Shown one piece after another: positions 51,991 through 62,355 of a stretch of DNA of 64,000 nucleotides. The stretch's first letter is position 1; every line of letters begins with the position of its first letter. Source of the DNA: JACVRW01 sp963835705 (lineage in GTDB: Bacteria; Actinomycetota; Thermoleophilia; Solirubrobacterales; Thermoleophilaceae); NCBI GenBank assembly GCA_963835705.1, contig CAWIGR010000018.1, positions 38,359 through 102,358 on the forward strand, given 5' to 3'. The position numbers and the translations under genes are program-made. Under the pieces are notes generated by a model, which was given only the letters and a program-made list of their open reading frames with translations, ran no database searches and was not told the origin of the DNA.

Positions 51991-53439
51991 TCACAAGAAC
52001 GCCTCCGGGACGGCGTTCGCGGTCAGGACGCAGCCGACGCCGACGATCAGCAGGGCCGGACGCGCGGGCAGGGCCGCGGCGAGCCGCGGCAGCCAGCCGG
52101 TGCGGGACGAGCTTGCGCGCGTAGACGACGGCCAGGCCGAGCGCGGTGAGGGTGCGCGGCGAGGCCGAGGCTGAAGGCGACGATGAGGAGCATGCCCAGC
52201 GCCGACCTCGTGCTGGGAGACGGCGGCCAGCAGCACGACGAGCGCCGAGGGGCAGGGGATGAGGCCGGCGGCGGCGCCCATGCCGAGGAGGCCGCGCTGG
52301 GTGACGTCGTGGTGGTGCGTGGTGGTGGTGACTGGTGGTCGTGATGGTGGTGCTGGTGGTGGCGCTTCGCGTGCCGGATCCGCGAGCGGAGCACGCCGGC
52401 CCCGATCACGACCACGAGCAGGCCCGACGCCAGGTTCAGCCAGGGGTAGAGGTCCTCCGGCAGCACGTACTGCGAGAGGGCGAGCGTCACGAGGCCGAGC
52501 GCGAACACGCCGATCGTGTGGGTGACCGTGACGGTGGCGCCGAGGATCGACCGCGTGTCGCGGGCGTCCGCGGGTGCCGACCAGGTAGGCGGCCACCATC
52601 GCCTTGCCGTGGCCGGGCGAGAGCGCGTGCAGCGCGCCCCAGCCGAAGGCGGCGAGGAGCAGGAGGAGGAGCACGCCCTCGCCGGCGGCGGCGCTCTCGA
52701 ACAGCCGGCGAAGCCGCCCTCTTCGCGGCTTTCCCCGTGGCGACGAACGCGCCGCCCTCGCTGCGCGGCGCGACCAGGGTGCCGTCGCCGGGCTGGACGC
52801 GGAAGGCGGCGTCGCGGCGGTCGAGCGGGCTGGAGAGGAGGTCCTCGGGATAGCGGCGCAGGCCGTTGGTCGGGTCGCCGCTCGGCGCGTCGGTGCGCAC
52901 GGCGGTGCCCTCGCCGGGCGCGGCGACGATCGCCTTCCAGCCGACGCGGCCGGGGAAGGTGCCGTCGCGCAGGCGCACCGAGCGCGGCGAGTCGACCGCG
53001 GCCGTCAGCCGGAACTCGAAGCGCGAGGTGGCGAGGCCGCCGCTGCCGGGCGGGAAGGAGGCCTCGGCTCCGCCCGCGAGCTCCAGCGCGGTGCGCCTGC
53101 CGTCGACGGTCAGCTCCAGGCCGCGCAGGACCTCGGCGCGCTTGCGCTCGAGCACTTCGCTTCGGCGAGAGGCCGCGCTCCTGGACGGTCGGGATCTCGG
53201 CCTGGTCGAGGAGGTAGCGCAGCTCGCATCCGTCGTCCGAGATGCGGACGGTGGTGAGGTGGTTGACCGAGAAGTTGCCGAGGGGGTGGGCGTGCGCGGT
53301 GGTCGCAGCGCGCGAACGGCAGCAATGAGGGCGAGCCGATCGCGCCGTCAGGCCCCGGCGACCGGCCGCCCGAGCCACGCGACTGACGTTGACCGCGATA
53401 TGCGCGGCAAACGTAGCGCGCATGGTCGCGGACGCTCAT
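51991..53439 (-). CDS. NicO/RcnA-family nickel/cobalt transporter with His-rich loop, multiple apparent frameshifts
   Basis: Readable pieces in order: HPLGNFSVNHLTTVRISDDG and ELRYLLDQAEIPTVQERGL (external N-terminal domain), RFEFRLTAAVDSPRSVRLRD, then FGWGALHALSPGHGKAMVAA (NicO signature HALSPGHGKA), VTVTHTIGVFALGLVTLAL, a histidine cluster HHQHHHHDHQ, GLIPCPSALVVLLAAVSQHE and ANAVPEAFL. The large soluble N-terminal domain is more than a plain RcnA. The ATG at 53437-53439 overlaps the TPR gene stop; the exact start is uncertain because of frame breaks. Likely exports or imports Ni/Co. Confidence 0.75.
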
Positions 53440-54696
53440 CGCCGCGCCTCCCGAGCAGGTCGAGCGCGCGCGGGGACAGGGCGGCCCGGCCGTCGGCCGC
53501 CACCGCGAGGTGCCGCGCGGCCGGCGCCGCCAGCCCCGCCTCCCTGGCCGCTATCCCGGCGTGGAGCCGGAACAGCGGGTCGCGGGAGCCCAGCCGACAG
53601 GGCGCGCCGCGCGAACGAGTAGCCCGTCGCGCGGGCCGGCCCGCGCGCGTCAGCGCCCAGCCCAGCGCGTCCGCCGAGCGCACGCTCGGCGCGGCACGCC
53701 AGACGCGGCGCCCCAGCGTCACGGCGCGCGCCGGCGAGCCGTGGTCGGCCTCGAACAGGACCGCCTCGGCGTCCGGCACGCACGCGGCCGCCGGTCAGCA
53801 GCTCGCTGCTGGGCCCGCGCGGCGGCCAGCGCTGCCGCGTCGGCTGCCCCGTCGTGTCCGAGCGCCCGCTCCACCTCGGCCAGCAGGACCAAGCGTCGCC
53901 GGCAGCGGCAGCCGCGTCGGCGGCGCGACGCAGGCGGGCGGCGGCTCTCCCCAGATCGCCGCCCGCCGCGTCCGCGCGTGCGAGTCCGACCAGTCCGGCC
54001 GGGTAGCCCGGCAGCGATCGGAGCGCAGAGTGTACGCCAGCCGGGCCGCGCCGACGCGGCCGCGCTGCAGCTCGAGGTCGCCGAGCAGCACCTGGACGTA
54101 GGCCACGTTCTCCGGCGTCGCCGCCGGCCGAGGCGGCCAGCCGCATCGCCTCGACCGCGCCGGCGAGGTCGCCGGACAGCTCGCGGTAGTAGAGACGCGC
54201 GCGCGTAGGCGGCCAGGTTCGGCTTGAGGTCGAGCATGCGCTGGATCGTGCGCTCGGCCGCGCTCGTAGCGGCCGAGCTCGATCTGGGCGTCGGCGATCA
54301 CCGGGTAGGGGCCGCCAGCTCCGGGCTCGAGCCGCTGCGCCTCGAGCCGCAGGCGCAGCTGCTCGCGGAAGTCGTGGCGCAGTCCGGCCAGCGTGCCGGC
54401 GCCGAGCAGGGCGCCGACGTCTGCGCGCGTCGCGGCGCAGCGCGGCGTCGAAGCTGCGCTCCGCGCGCGAGTAGAAGGCGGGGTCGCCGTTCTCGCGGGC
54501 CTTCTGCGAGGTAGTGCGTAGCCGAGCGCAGCCGTACGCGTCCGCGCTGGAGGATGGCGAGCGCTGCGGTCGAGGCGCGCGGCGATCGCTCGCTGCGGAC
54601 CGCTCGACGTCGCCGGAGGAGCACGAGCGACGGACGACGCGCGAAGGTGGCGAGCGGCGCCAGAAGCTTGAGGAGATTTGGTCGGATCGCTGTCAT
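53436..54696 (-). CDS. Tetratricopeptide-repeat protein, multiple apparent frameshifts
   Basis: About 420 residues when frames are joined. The start MTAIRPNLLKLLAPLATF looks like a signal or anchor. Repeats are seen as IADAQIELGRYERG, NVAYVQVLLGDLELQRGRVG, LARADAAGGDLGRAAARLRR, LLAEVERALGHDGAADAAAL and RLHAGIAAREAGLAAPAARH. The protein is Ala/Arg-rich. It sits between the DUF4331 gene and the NicO-like transporter, with its stop overlapping the latter's ATG (53436-53439). It probably scaffolds or processes the exported partner; no enzymatic motif is visible. Confidence 0.68.
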
Positions 54697-54740
54697 CGCG
54701 TCGGTGGGGAGTGAGGTGATCGGTGGAGTGGACCGGCGGC

Positions 54741-54780
54741 CCGGCCGCCCACCCGCCGGACGGGCGGGTGGGCGGGCCGG
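54741..54780. repeat. Strong GC hairpin between DUF4331 and TPR genes
   Basis: CGCCCACCCGCC at 54746-54757 pairs with GGCGGGTGGGCG at 54763-54774 over a 5-nt loop; outer CCGG arms at 54741-54744 and 54777-54780 extend the stem with a small mismatch. It lies in the 96-bp gap between the DUF4331 stop and the TPR start, so it could reduce downstream transcription or protect the DUF4331 mRNA 3' end. Confidence 0.65.
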
Positions 54781-54792
54781 GAGCCGCCGGTG

Positions 54793-56273
54793 CTACGGCA
54801 GCTGCGCAGGCGGCGGCTGCGGCACGGGTGCGTGCTGCGGCTCGATCCGCTTGAGCTGGCTGTCGAACCCGTCGTTCGCCAGGGCGACGTACGGGAACTG
54901 GGACCGGAACGGCTTGTCGTTCTGGTCGACGCCGTCGCCGAGCGGGATCTGCTTGCCGCCCTGGTCGGGCGACAGCAGCGCGCCCGCGATCACGCGGAGC
55001 TCGATGTCGACGACGTCGTCGTCGAGACGCCGGCCGTTCGGGAACCCGGCGGGTCGCCCGCCAGGACGCCGAAGCGGTTCGGGTTCGCCGACGGCGCCAC
55101 GCCCAGGTTGAGCTTGAGCGTGTCGGCTGCGGCCGGGTTCTTGCCGATCTGCGTGAGTCCGGGCACGCCGGTCAGCAGCGCCTGCACGATGTCCGTCCGG
55201 TTCGTCTCCTGGACGCCGAGGCCGAACAGCGCGTTCAGGAGCCGCGCCGGCTCCGGGTTGAGCGCGAACTTGCCGAAGTTCTTCGCGTCGTCCGCGGGGG
55301 ACGTGGCGTTGAACTTGTCCTTCTTGCCGATCGGGATGATCACCTCGTTGATGAGGGGGTTGCCCAGCCGGCTGACCTGGACCCAGCCGTCATGGCCGAC
55401 CTGAGCGCTTGCCGTGCTTGCGCTTGCGCGAGGCGCTGCGCCCCGAGGACCGAGCGCGCTTGCGCTCCGTGGTCGACCACACGCCGACGACCGCGTTGCC
55501 GGCCTTCATGCCGGCGACCGCTTGCCGTCACGCGTGACCTCGCGCTCCGGCACCTGCAGCACGAACGACTTGGTGTTGTAGCCCGCCACGTCGTCCTTGC
55601 CGCCGCCCTGGTTGCCGAGACCGATGTTCGGCCGGCCGGGCTTGTCGATGTTGATCCCGTCGAAGATCGCACCGAGGTCGACGAAGAACGCATCGTCGGC
55701 CGGGGTGACGATCGTCTTGCCGCCGCCCTTCAGCGGAGTGACGCCACCGGCCTCGACCTGGGCGAAGTTCGGGATCGTCTTCGGGCCGACGTTGTCCGGC
55801 ACCACGGGCGCGTTGTTGGCGATGCGCTTGGCGTCGACGAGCCGGCGGTTCTTGTTGTACGTCTCCTTGTAGAGGTCGTAGGTCTGGACGAGGTTGACGT
55901 CCGGATCGTTGACCGAGTCGACCGTCGGAGCCGCGTAGAGGAACGAGTTCGGGTTGCGGAACCGCGTCTTGAACTTCCAGCGGTAGGCAACGTCCTCGTA
56001 TCCGTCGCCCGTGTTGTCGATCTTGACGTAGTAACGGGCGTTCTCATCCAGCGGGTAGAAGTTCGGCCCGCCCGCCGGATCCGCGAGCGGGATCCAGTTG
56101 GCGACGACCGTCAGGCTGCCCGGGGCATCCGGGGCCGTGAAGGCCCAGACGTCCGTGTTGTCGCGGTGGGATCCTTCAGGATCCTCGGCGCTTCGCGGTG
56201 ACTCGAGCCGAAGCTCGAGGGGACCGCGACCGCCGCGGCCAGCAAGGCCGCGAGAAACGAGAGCCGCTTCCAT
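54793..56273 (-). CDS. DUF4331-family secreted protein, multiple apparent frameshifts
   Basis: About 490 residues. The ATG at 56271-56273 has GGAGGAGGA 5-6 nt upstream; an extra G right after it breaks the frame, and the next frame reads KRLSFLAALLAAAVAVPSSF, a signal peptide, followed by GSSHREAPRILKDPTA, the DUF4331 N-terminal text. Later pieces: NTDVWAFTAPDAPGSLTVVA, YYVKIDNTGDGYEDVAYRWK, TPADDAFFVDLGAIFDGINI, and the C-terminal FPYVALANDGFDSQLKRIEP. Secreted beta-rich protein; biochemical role not established. Head gene of the DUF4331-TPR-NicO-Fur-NiCoT set. Confidence 0.85.
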
Positions 56274-56413
56274 GCGAGTCCTCCTCCATGAGGGTGATGG
56301 GCCGGGGCGGTCGTCCCGGGCACTCACTGGGCCGCTCCTTTCGCGGGCCGCGCGCAATCCGGATCACTCGGATTCGCGTAACACTTGCCCGTCTCACTCC
56401 GTTGGACCAATCG

Positions 56414-56862
56414 ATGGAGAGCTTCCGCCCCCGCGAACACTCGATCCGCGCCGACCTCGGCCGGCTCAAGGAGGCGCGCGATTTCGCGGAGCGGGCCGCG
56501 GCCGAGTTCGGCTTCGCGCCGAGGCGCCTGCTACGAGGTGAAGCTCGCCATGAGCGAGGCGGTGACCAACGCGATCCAGCACGGCTCGCGCTCGCCCGAC
56601 GACCCGGTCCGGATCGTGGCGACCGAGGAGTCGGGCGCGCTCGTCTTCGAGGTGCTCGACACCGGCCGTTCGTGCCGCGCGTGTCCGCCGCGGCGACATG
56701 CCCGAGAGCGGCCGCGGGCTCGAGTTCATGCGGCTGCTGATGGACGAGGTCGACCTGCGCCCCGGCCGGCCGCGGCACGCTGCCTGCGGCTGGCCAAGCG
56801 CCTGCAACTGAGAAAGTCGACCCCGGCGGCGGCCTGTTCGCCGCCGAATGTAGACGGCCACC
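56414..56862 (+). CDS. Anti-sigma regulatory factor-like serine kinase (RsbW/HATPase type), apparent frameshifts
   Basis: About 140 residues. The start MESFRPREHSIRADLGRL at 56414, then YEVKLAMSEAVTNAIQHGSR (the N-box of GHKL ATPases), LVFEVLDTGR (G1 box) and GRGLEFMRLLMDEVDLRP (G2 box). This is the short RsbW/SpoIIAB-like type that sequesters sigma factors or phosphorylates an anti-anti-sigma. Breaks near 56525 and 56690-56770. The end is approximate. Divergent from DUF4331. Confidence 0.75.
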
Positions 56863-56891
56863 GCGCGATAGCCTCTCGCGACTGGAGGCCG

Positions 56892-57340
56892 TCACCGGCC
56901 GTCGCCGGGGCAGCGGGAGATTTCGCCGTCGGCCGCGGCCGGTCGCTCCTGGCCTAGCTGCACCTCGAGCTCGCCCGTCATGCCGAGCTCGGCGTGGTCG
57001 CCGACCGTGCAGACCATCTCGTAGTTCCCGGGCTCGAGCTTCACGCGCGCCGACTCGCGTCGCGCCGCCCGGGAAGGCTGGGCGTGCCGCCGACGTCCTC
57101 GCCGTCGCGCGCGAGCCGCAGGTTGTGGGCCAGGTCGCCGTCGTTCCGCAGCCTGATCGTCAGCGGCCCGGCGCCCCTCACGACCACCCGGCCGGGGTCG
57201 AAGGAGTACTCGCGCGCCGGTCACCTCGAGCGGTCGAGTTCGGGTCGACGGTGACGCTGCGCGCCGGCTCCTCGTCGTCGTCGCCCCCGCAGCCCGGCCA
57301 GGCAGAGCAGGATGGCGCAGGGGACGGCGAGGCGACGCAT
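56892..57340 (-). CDS. Cupredoxin-like lipoprotein, apparent frameshifts
   Basis: About 145 residues. ATG at 57338-57340 begins MRRLAVPCAILLCLAG, and the following frame gives CGGDDDEEPARSVTVDPN, so a lipobox LAGC is present. Later text: LTIRLRNDGDLAHNLRLARD (His ligand) and KLEPGNYEMVCTVGDHAELG with Met next (C-x5-H-x4-M copper site). A small, membrane-anchored copper protein of the plastocyanin type. One frame could stop at the TAG near 56955; the longer frame ends at 56892. Divergent from the cytochrome c gene by 24 bp. Confidence 0.75.
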
Positions 57341-57364
57341 GGGGAGCGGATACTATGCGCCGCC

Positions 57365-57792
57365 GTGACGCGCCCGACCGCCATTCTCTGCGCCCTCGCC
57401 GGCGCTGCTCGCGGCCGGCTGCGGCGGCGAGATCGAGGTGCCCGAGGACCAGACGGCGGCCCGCCAGGGGGCCGAGCTGTTCTACGAGCGCTGCTCCGGC
57501 TGCCACTCGCTCGACGCCGCCAACGCGTACGGCTCCAAGCCGCCGGGCGCGCTCCAGGGCGGCGAGCGCACCAACGGGCCGAACTTCAACGTGCGCAAGG
57601 GGTCAGCCGCGACGACGCCCTGTTCGCGATCCGCAACGGCGGCTTCTCCGGCGGCGATCATGCCCGCGAACATCGTGGTCGGCGAGGACGCCGAGCGGTG
57701 GCCGACTTCCTGGCCGAGTACTCCGGCAGGGAGAGCGGCACGAACGACCCGACCTCCTCCGGCCAGACCGGCGCAGTAGCCGGAGCCGCTAG
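57365..57792 (+). CDS. Class I cytochrome c lipoprotein, apparent frameshifts
   Basis: About 135 residues from a GTG at 57365. The N-terminus TRPTAILCALAG is a signal with a following AAGCGGE lipobox in a neighbouring frame. The heme site is ERCSGCHSL (CxxCH) and the distal Met is in IMPANIVVGEDAE; VADFLAEYSGRE is the C-terminal helix. A single-heme periplasmic or membrane-anchored electron carrier. The end is uncertain (stops at 57779 or 57792 depending on frame). Divergent partner of the cupredoxin lipoprotein. Confidence 0.75.
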
Positions 57793-57807
57793 CCCCCGCG
57801 GGGTCGC

Positions 57808-59057
57808 GTGCTCGACCTCAGGGAGATCCGCGAGGACCCGGAGGCGGCGCGCGACGGCGCTGCGCGCGCCGCGGCTTCGACACGGCCGTGCTCGACGAGG
57901 CGCTCGAGCTCGACGAGCGCCGCCGGGCGCTGCTGCCCGAGCTCGAGGAGCTGCGGCGGCGCAAGAACGAGGCCTCGAAGCGGATCGGCGAGCTGAAGCG
58001 CGCCGGCGAGGACGCGTCGGAGGCGATCGAGGAGGTCGGGCAGGTCTCGGCGCGCGAGAAGGAGCTCGAGGAGGAGCTGCGCGAGGTCGAGGAGCGGCGC
58101 GCCGCCGCGCTGGCCGCGCTGCCCAACCTGCCCGACCAGACCGCGCCCGACGAGGACGAGGTGCTGCGCGAGGAGGGCGAGGCCGGCCGCGACCGGGCGC
58201 AACCACGTCGAGCTGCTCGGCGACCACCTCGACCTCGAGGCGGGCGCGCGCGTGGCGGGCTCGCGCTTCGTCTACCTGAAGGGCCCGCTCGTGCGGCTCG
58301 AGCTGGCGCTCGTGCAGTGGGCGCTCGAGCTGCTCGAGGAGAAGGGCTTCACGCCGGTGGTGCCGCCGGTGCTGGTGCGCGAGCAGGCCCTGTTCGGCAC
58401 CGGCATGCTGCCCGACACCGAGCAGCAGATCTACCGCGTGCCCGGACGACGAGCTCTTCCTGGCCGGCACCTAGCGAGGTGCCGCTCGCCTCGCTCCACG
58501 CCGGCGAGATCGTCGCGCCGGGCGGCTGCCGCTCCGCTACGCCGGCTTCTCGTCCTGCTTCCGGCGCGAGGCCGGCGCGGCCGGCAAGGACACGCAGGGC
58601 ATCTTCCGGGTGCACCAGTTCGACAAGGTCGAGATGTTCAGCGTTCGTCGAGCCGGACGAGTCGGTGGCCGAGCACGAGCGGCTGCTGGCGATCGAGGAG
58701 GAGATCCTGCAGGCGCTCGAGATCCCGTACCGCGTGGTCAACATCGCGGTCGACGACCTCGGCAACTCGGCCGCCAAGAAGTACGACCTCGAGGCATGGC
58801 TGCCGGGGCAGGGGCGCTTCCGCGAGCTCACCTCGTGCTCGAACACGACCGGCTACCAGGCCCGCCGGCTCGAGATCCGCTACCGGCCCGAGGAGGGCGC
58901 GGCGCCGCGGCACGTGCACACGCTGAACGGCACGGCGGTGGCGGTGGGCCGGACGATCATCGCGATCGCCGAGAACCACCAGCGCGAGGACGGCACCGTG
59001 GCGGTGCCCGCGGTGCTGCACGCGTACGGCGCGCCCGAGACGATCGCACCGGGCTAG
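57808..59057 (+). CDS. serS: Serine--tRNA ligase, multiple apparent frameshifts
   Basis: About 415 residues from a GTG at 57808. The coiled-coil arm reads ALELDERRRALLPELEELRR and RRKNEASKRIGELKRAGED. Catalytic motifs: TPVVPPVLVREQALFGTGML, CFRREAGAAGKDTQGIFRVH (motif 2), and ELTSCSNTTGYQARRLEIRY (motif 3). The stop is at 59057. At least five breaks lie between 57860 and 58650. It charges tRNA-Ser; a tRNA-Ser(TGA) gene is 3 kb downstream. Confidence 0.92.
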
Positions 59058-59059
59058 CG

Positions 59060-59954
<895 letters not shown>

Positions 59955-59958
<4 letters not shown>

Positions 59959-60701
59959 TCCGGGCTGGTGAGCTCGGAGCTCCTGAAGCTGCGCACCACC
60001 CGCACCTTCTACGCGCTGGCGCGGCTCGGCGATCGGCCTGGTGATGCTGGCGGTGGTGCTCGTGCTGGCGCTCACGGACGACCCGTTCGACGAGAGCGAC
60101 GTGCGCACGCTGCTGTCGTCCGCGGGTGCGCGCCGGGCTGCATGATGCTGATCCTCGGCGCCGTCTTCAGCGCGGGCGAGTACCGGCACGGGACGATCGC
60201 GTGGACGCTGCTGGTGACTCCCGGTGCGGCTGCGCGTGGCGGCGCGGCCAGGCGCTGGCGTGCGCGCTCGGGGGCGCGGCGATCTCGACGGTGACGGCGG
60301 CGCTGACCGCCGTCGTGGCGCTGCCCTGGCTCGGGGCGCAAGGACGCGGCCTCGCTCTCGAGCGGCGAGGTGATCGGCATCTTCGGCGGCGGGATCCTCT
60401 ACGGCGCGCTGGCCGCGGCCTTCGGCGCGGGCCTCGGGGCGGTGCTCCGCAACCAGGTGGTCGCGGTGGTGCTCGTGCTGGTCTTCCTGTTCGTCGTTGG
60501 ACCCCACGCTGGTCGCCCTCATCGACGGGTACGACGAAGTACTCCCTGGCGGGCCTCCAGACGAGCATCACCGGCGGCTCCGAGGAGGACTTCGGGGGCG
60601 ACGACCTGCTGCCGTTCGGGGTCGCGACGCTGATCTGGCTCGGCTACACGGCCGTGCTCGTGGGGGCGGCCGCGCTGCTCACGTCGCGGCGCGACATCTG
60701 A
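59955..60701 (+). CDS. ABC transporter permease (ABC-2 type), apparent frameshifts
   Basis: About 248 residues from a GTG overlapping the ATPase stop (59955-59958). Frames join as SSELLKLRTTRTFYALA, VVLVLALTDDPFDESDVRTL, GCMMLILGAVFSAGEYRHGT, AAISTVTAALTAVVALPWLG, IFGGGILYGALAAAFGAGLG and WLGYTAVLVGAAALLTSRRD. Six hydrophobic segments are recognisable, typical of small ABC-2 exporters. Substrate unknown. Confidence 0.85.
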
Positions 60702-60704
60702 CGC

Positions 60705-62108
60705 TCAGCTGTCGAAGCCCATCCCGAGGCGGTCGAGCATCCGCAGCCACGGGCCGCGGCGGCCTTCGCGGCGGTCGGCCTTCGCGAGCGCGCGCCGGGT
60801 GAGCGTGATACCGGCCCAGCGGAGCGGCTCGGGCGGGAAGGGCACCGGCTTCGAGCGGACCATCCTCAGGCGGGTGCGCTCGGTGTCGCGGCCGTCGGCG
60901 AGGTCGAGCGCGACCTGGGCGCCGAAGCGGCTGGCCGCGACGCCGAGCCCGGTGTAGCCGACCGCGTAGACGGCGCGGCCGCCGAGCGCCTTGCCGAACA
61001 TGACCGAGAAGCGCGAGCAGGTGTCGATCGCGCCGCCCCAGCGGTGGGTGAAGCGGACGCCCTCGAGCTGGGGGAAGGTCTCGAAGAAGTGGGCGGCGAG
61101 CAGCTCGAACGTGGCCGGCCGCTCGTCGAGGTGCGGGCCCATGCCGTTGCGGAAGTTGTAGACGGCGTCGTAGCCGCCCCAGAGGACGCGGTCGTCGCTG
61201 GTCAGCCGGTAGTAGTGGAACTGGTTGGCCAGGTCGGTGAGGCCCTGGCGGCGCTGCCAGCCGAGGGCGTCGCGGCGCTCCGGGGACGAGCGGCTCCGTG
61301 ACGAGCACGTAGTCGTAGACGGGCACGACGTAGCGGCGGATGGCGCGCACCAGCGGCGGGAAGGCGCTGGTGGCGAGCATGGCGCGGCGGGCGCGGACGC
61401 GGCCGGCTGGGTGCGGGCGACGACGCCGGCGCGGTCACGCTCGAGCGCCGCGACGGGCGAGCGCTCGTACACGCGCACGCCGCGGTCGCGGGCCGCGCGG
61501 CGAGTCCCCAGGCGAGGCGGGCGGGGTCGACGACCGCGCGGCCGTCCGGCAGGTGGGCGGCGCCGTGGTAGGTGGGCGAGCGGACCTCCTCCCGGGCGCG
61601 CTCGGCGCTCCAGGCCTCGGCGCGCCAGCCGTAGCGCTGGGCGGTCTCGACGATCTCCGGGATGCCACTCGGCCTGGTAGGGCTCGGTGGCGAAGGCGAG
61701 CTCGCCGGTCTCCTCGAAGCCGGCGTCGATCCCGTGGCGGTCCATCGCCTCCTTGATCGCGGCGAAGTTCTCGCGGCCGAGCTGCTCGAGCTCGGGCATC
61801 TCGCCGGGCCAGCGCGCCACGCCGTTCTCGATCCCGTGGGTGAGCGAGGCGTCCATGAAGCCGCCGTTGCGGCCGGTGGCGCCGAAGGCGATCCGCTCGC
61901 CCTCGAGCAGCACGACCTCCCGCCCCGGGTCCTCCTCCCGCGCCAGCAGGGCGGCCCAGAGCCCGGTGAGCCCGGCGCCGACCACCACGAGGTCGGCGTC
62001 ACGGTCGCCCTCGAGCGGCGGCCGGGCGGCGGGCGCACCCGGCTGGGTGAGCCAGAACGGCCGCGGCTCGGCGTCGGCGTAGGAGCGTCGGATGTCGGCG
62101 GGCTGCAC
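60705..62108 (-). CDS. FAD-dependent amino-acid/amine oxidoreductase (DAO family), apparent frameshifts in the middle
   Basis: 467 codons from the ATG at 62108. FAD motif DLVVVGAGLTGLWAALLARE with the acidic strand end (VVLLEGERI), GATGRNGGFMDASL, and the C-terminal VYAVGYTGLGVAASRFGAQV (second FAD contact). The stretch at about 61260-61680 is read in a wrong frame between compensating breaks. Similar to gamma-glutamylputrescine or glycine oxidase-like proteins. Substrate is unknown. Convergent with the ABC permease. Confidence 0.87.
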   Translation of the reverse strand: MQPADIRRSYADAEPRPFWLTQPGAPAARPPLEGDRDADLVVVGAGLTGLWAALLAREEDPGREVVLLEGERIAFGATGRNGGFMDASLTHGIENGVARWPGEMPELEQLGRENFAAIKEAMDRHGIDAGFEETGELAFATEPYQAEWHPGDRRDRPALRLARRGLERRARPGGGPLAHLPRRRPPAGRPRGRRPRPPRLGTRRAARDRGVRVYERSPVAALERDRAGVVARTQPAASAPAAPCSPPAPSRRWCAPSAATSCPSTTTCSSRSRSSPERRDALGWQRRQGLTDLANQFHYYRLTSDDRVLWGGYDAVYNFRNGMGPHLDERPATFELLAAHFFETFPQLEGVRFTHRWGGAIDTCSRFSVMFGKALGGRAVYAVGYTGLGVAASRFGAQVALDLADGRDTERTRLRMVRSKPVPFPPEPLRWAGITLTRRALAKADRREGRRGPWLRMLDRLGMGFDS

Positions 62109-62147
62109 GGCGCCAGCCTACGCGGCGGCCCTACGATGGAGACGCAC

Positions 62148-62238
62148 GGAGGGGTGGCAGAGAGGACGAATGCGGCGGTCTTGAAAACCGTTAGGGGCCG
62201 TCAGGGTCCCTCCGTGGGTTCGAATCCCACCCCCTCCG
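62148..62238 (+). tRNA. tRNA-Ser (anticodon TGA)
   Basis: 91 nt. The acceptor arm GGAGGGG (62148-62154) pairs with CCCCTCC (62231-62237), discriminator G62238. The anticodon loop CTTGAAA at 62180-62186 has anticodon TGA (62182-62184), reading UCA. A long variable arm (around 62192-62212) and a TTCGAAT T-loop are present, typical of class II serine tRNA. No CCA encoded. Serine type is fixed by the anticodon and the long arm. Confidence 0.97.
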
Positions 62239-62355
62239 CTGGCGCTCTTCGGGTTCCTGGGGCACCCTGAAAGCTCCGACTTACCCCGTCAGTACGCTTG
62301 CCAAAGCGGCTCGCGCGGCCTGCGTGATGCTGCCCGCGCGCCCTGAAACGCCACC

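Noticed and set aside
54736..54792. CRISPR-like or mobile-element repeat
   Set aside because: It is one hairpin; there are no spaced direct repeats or transposase.
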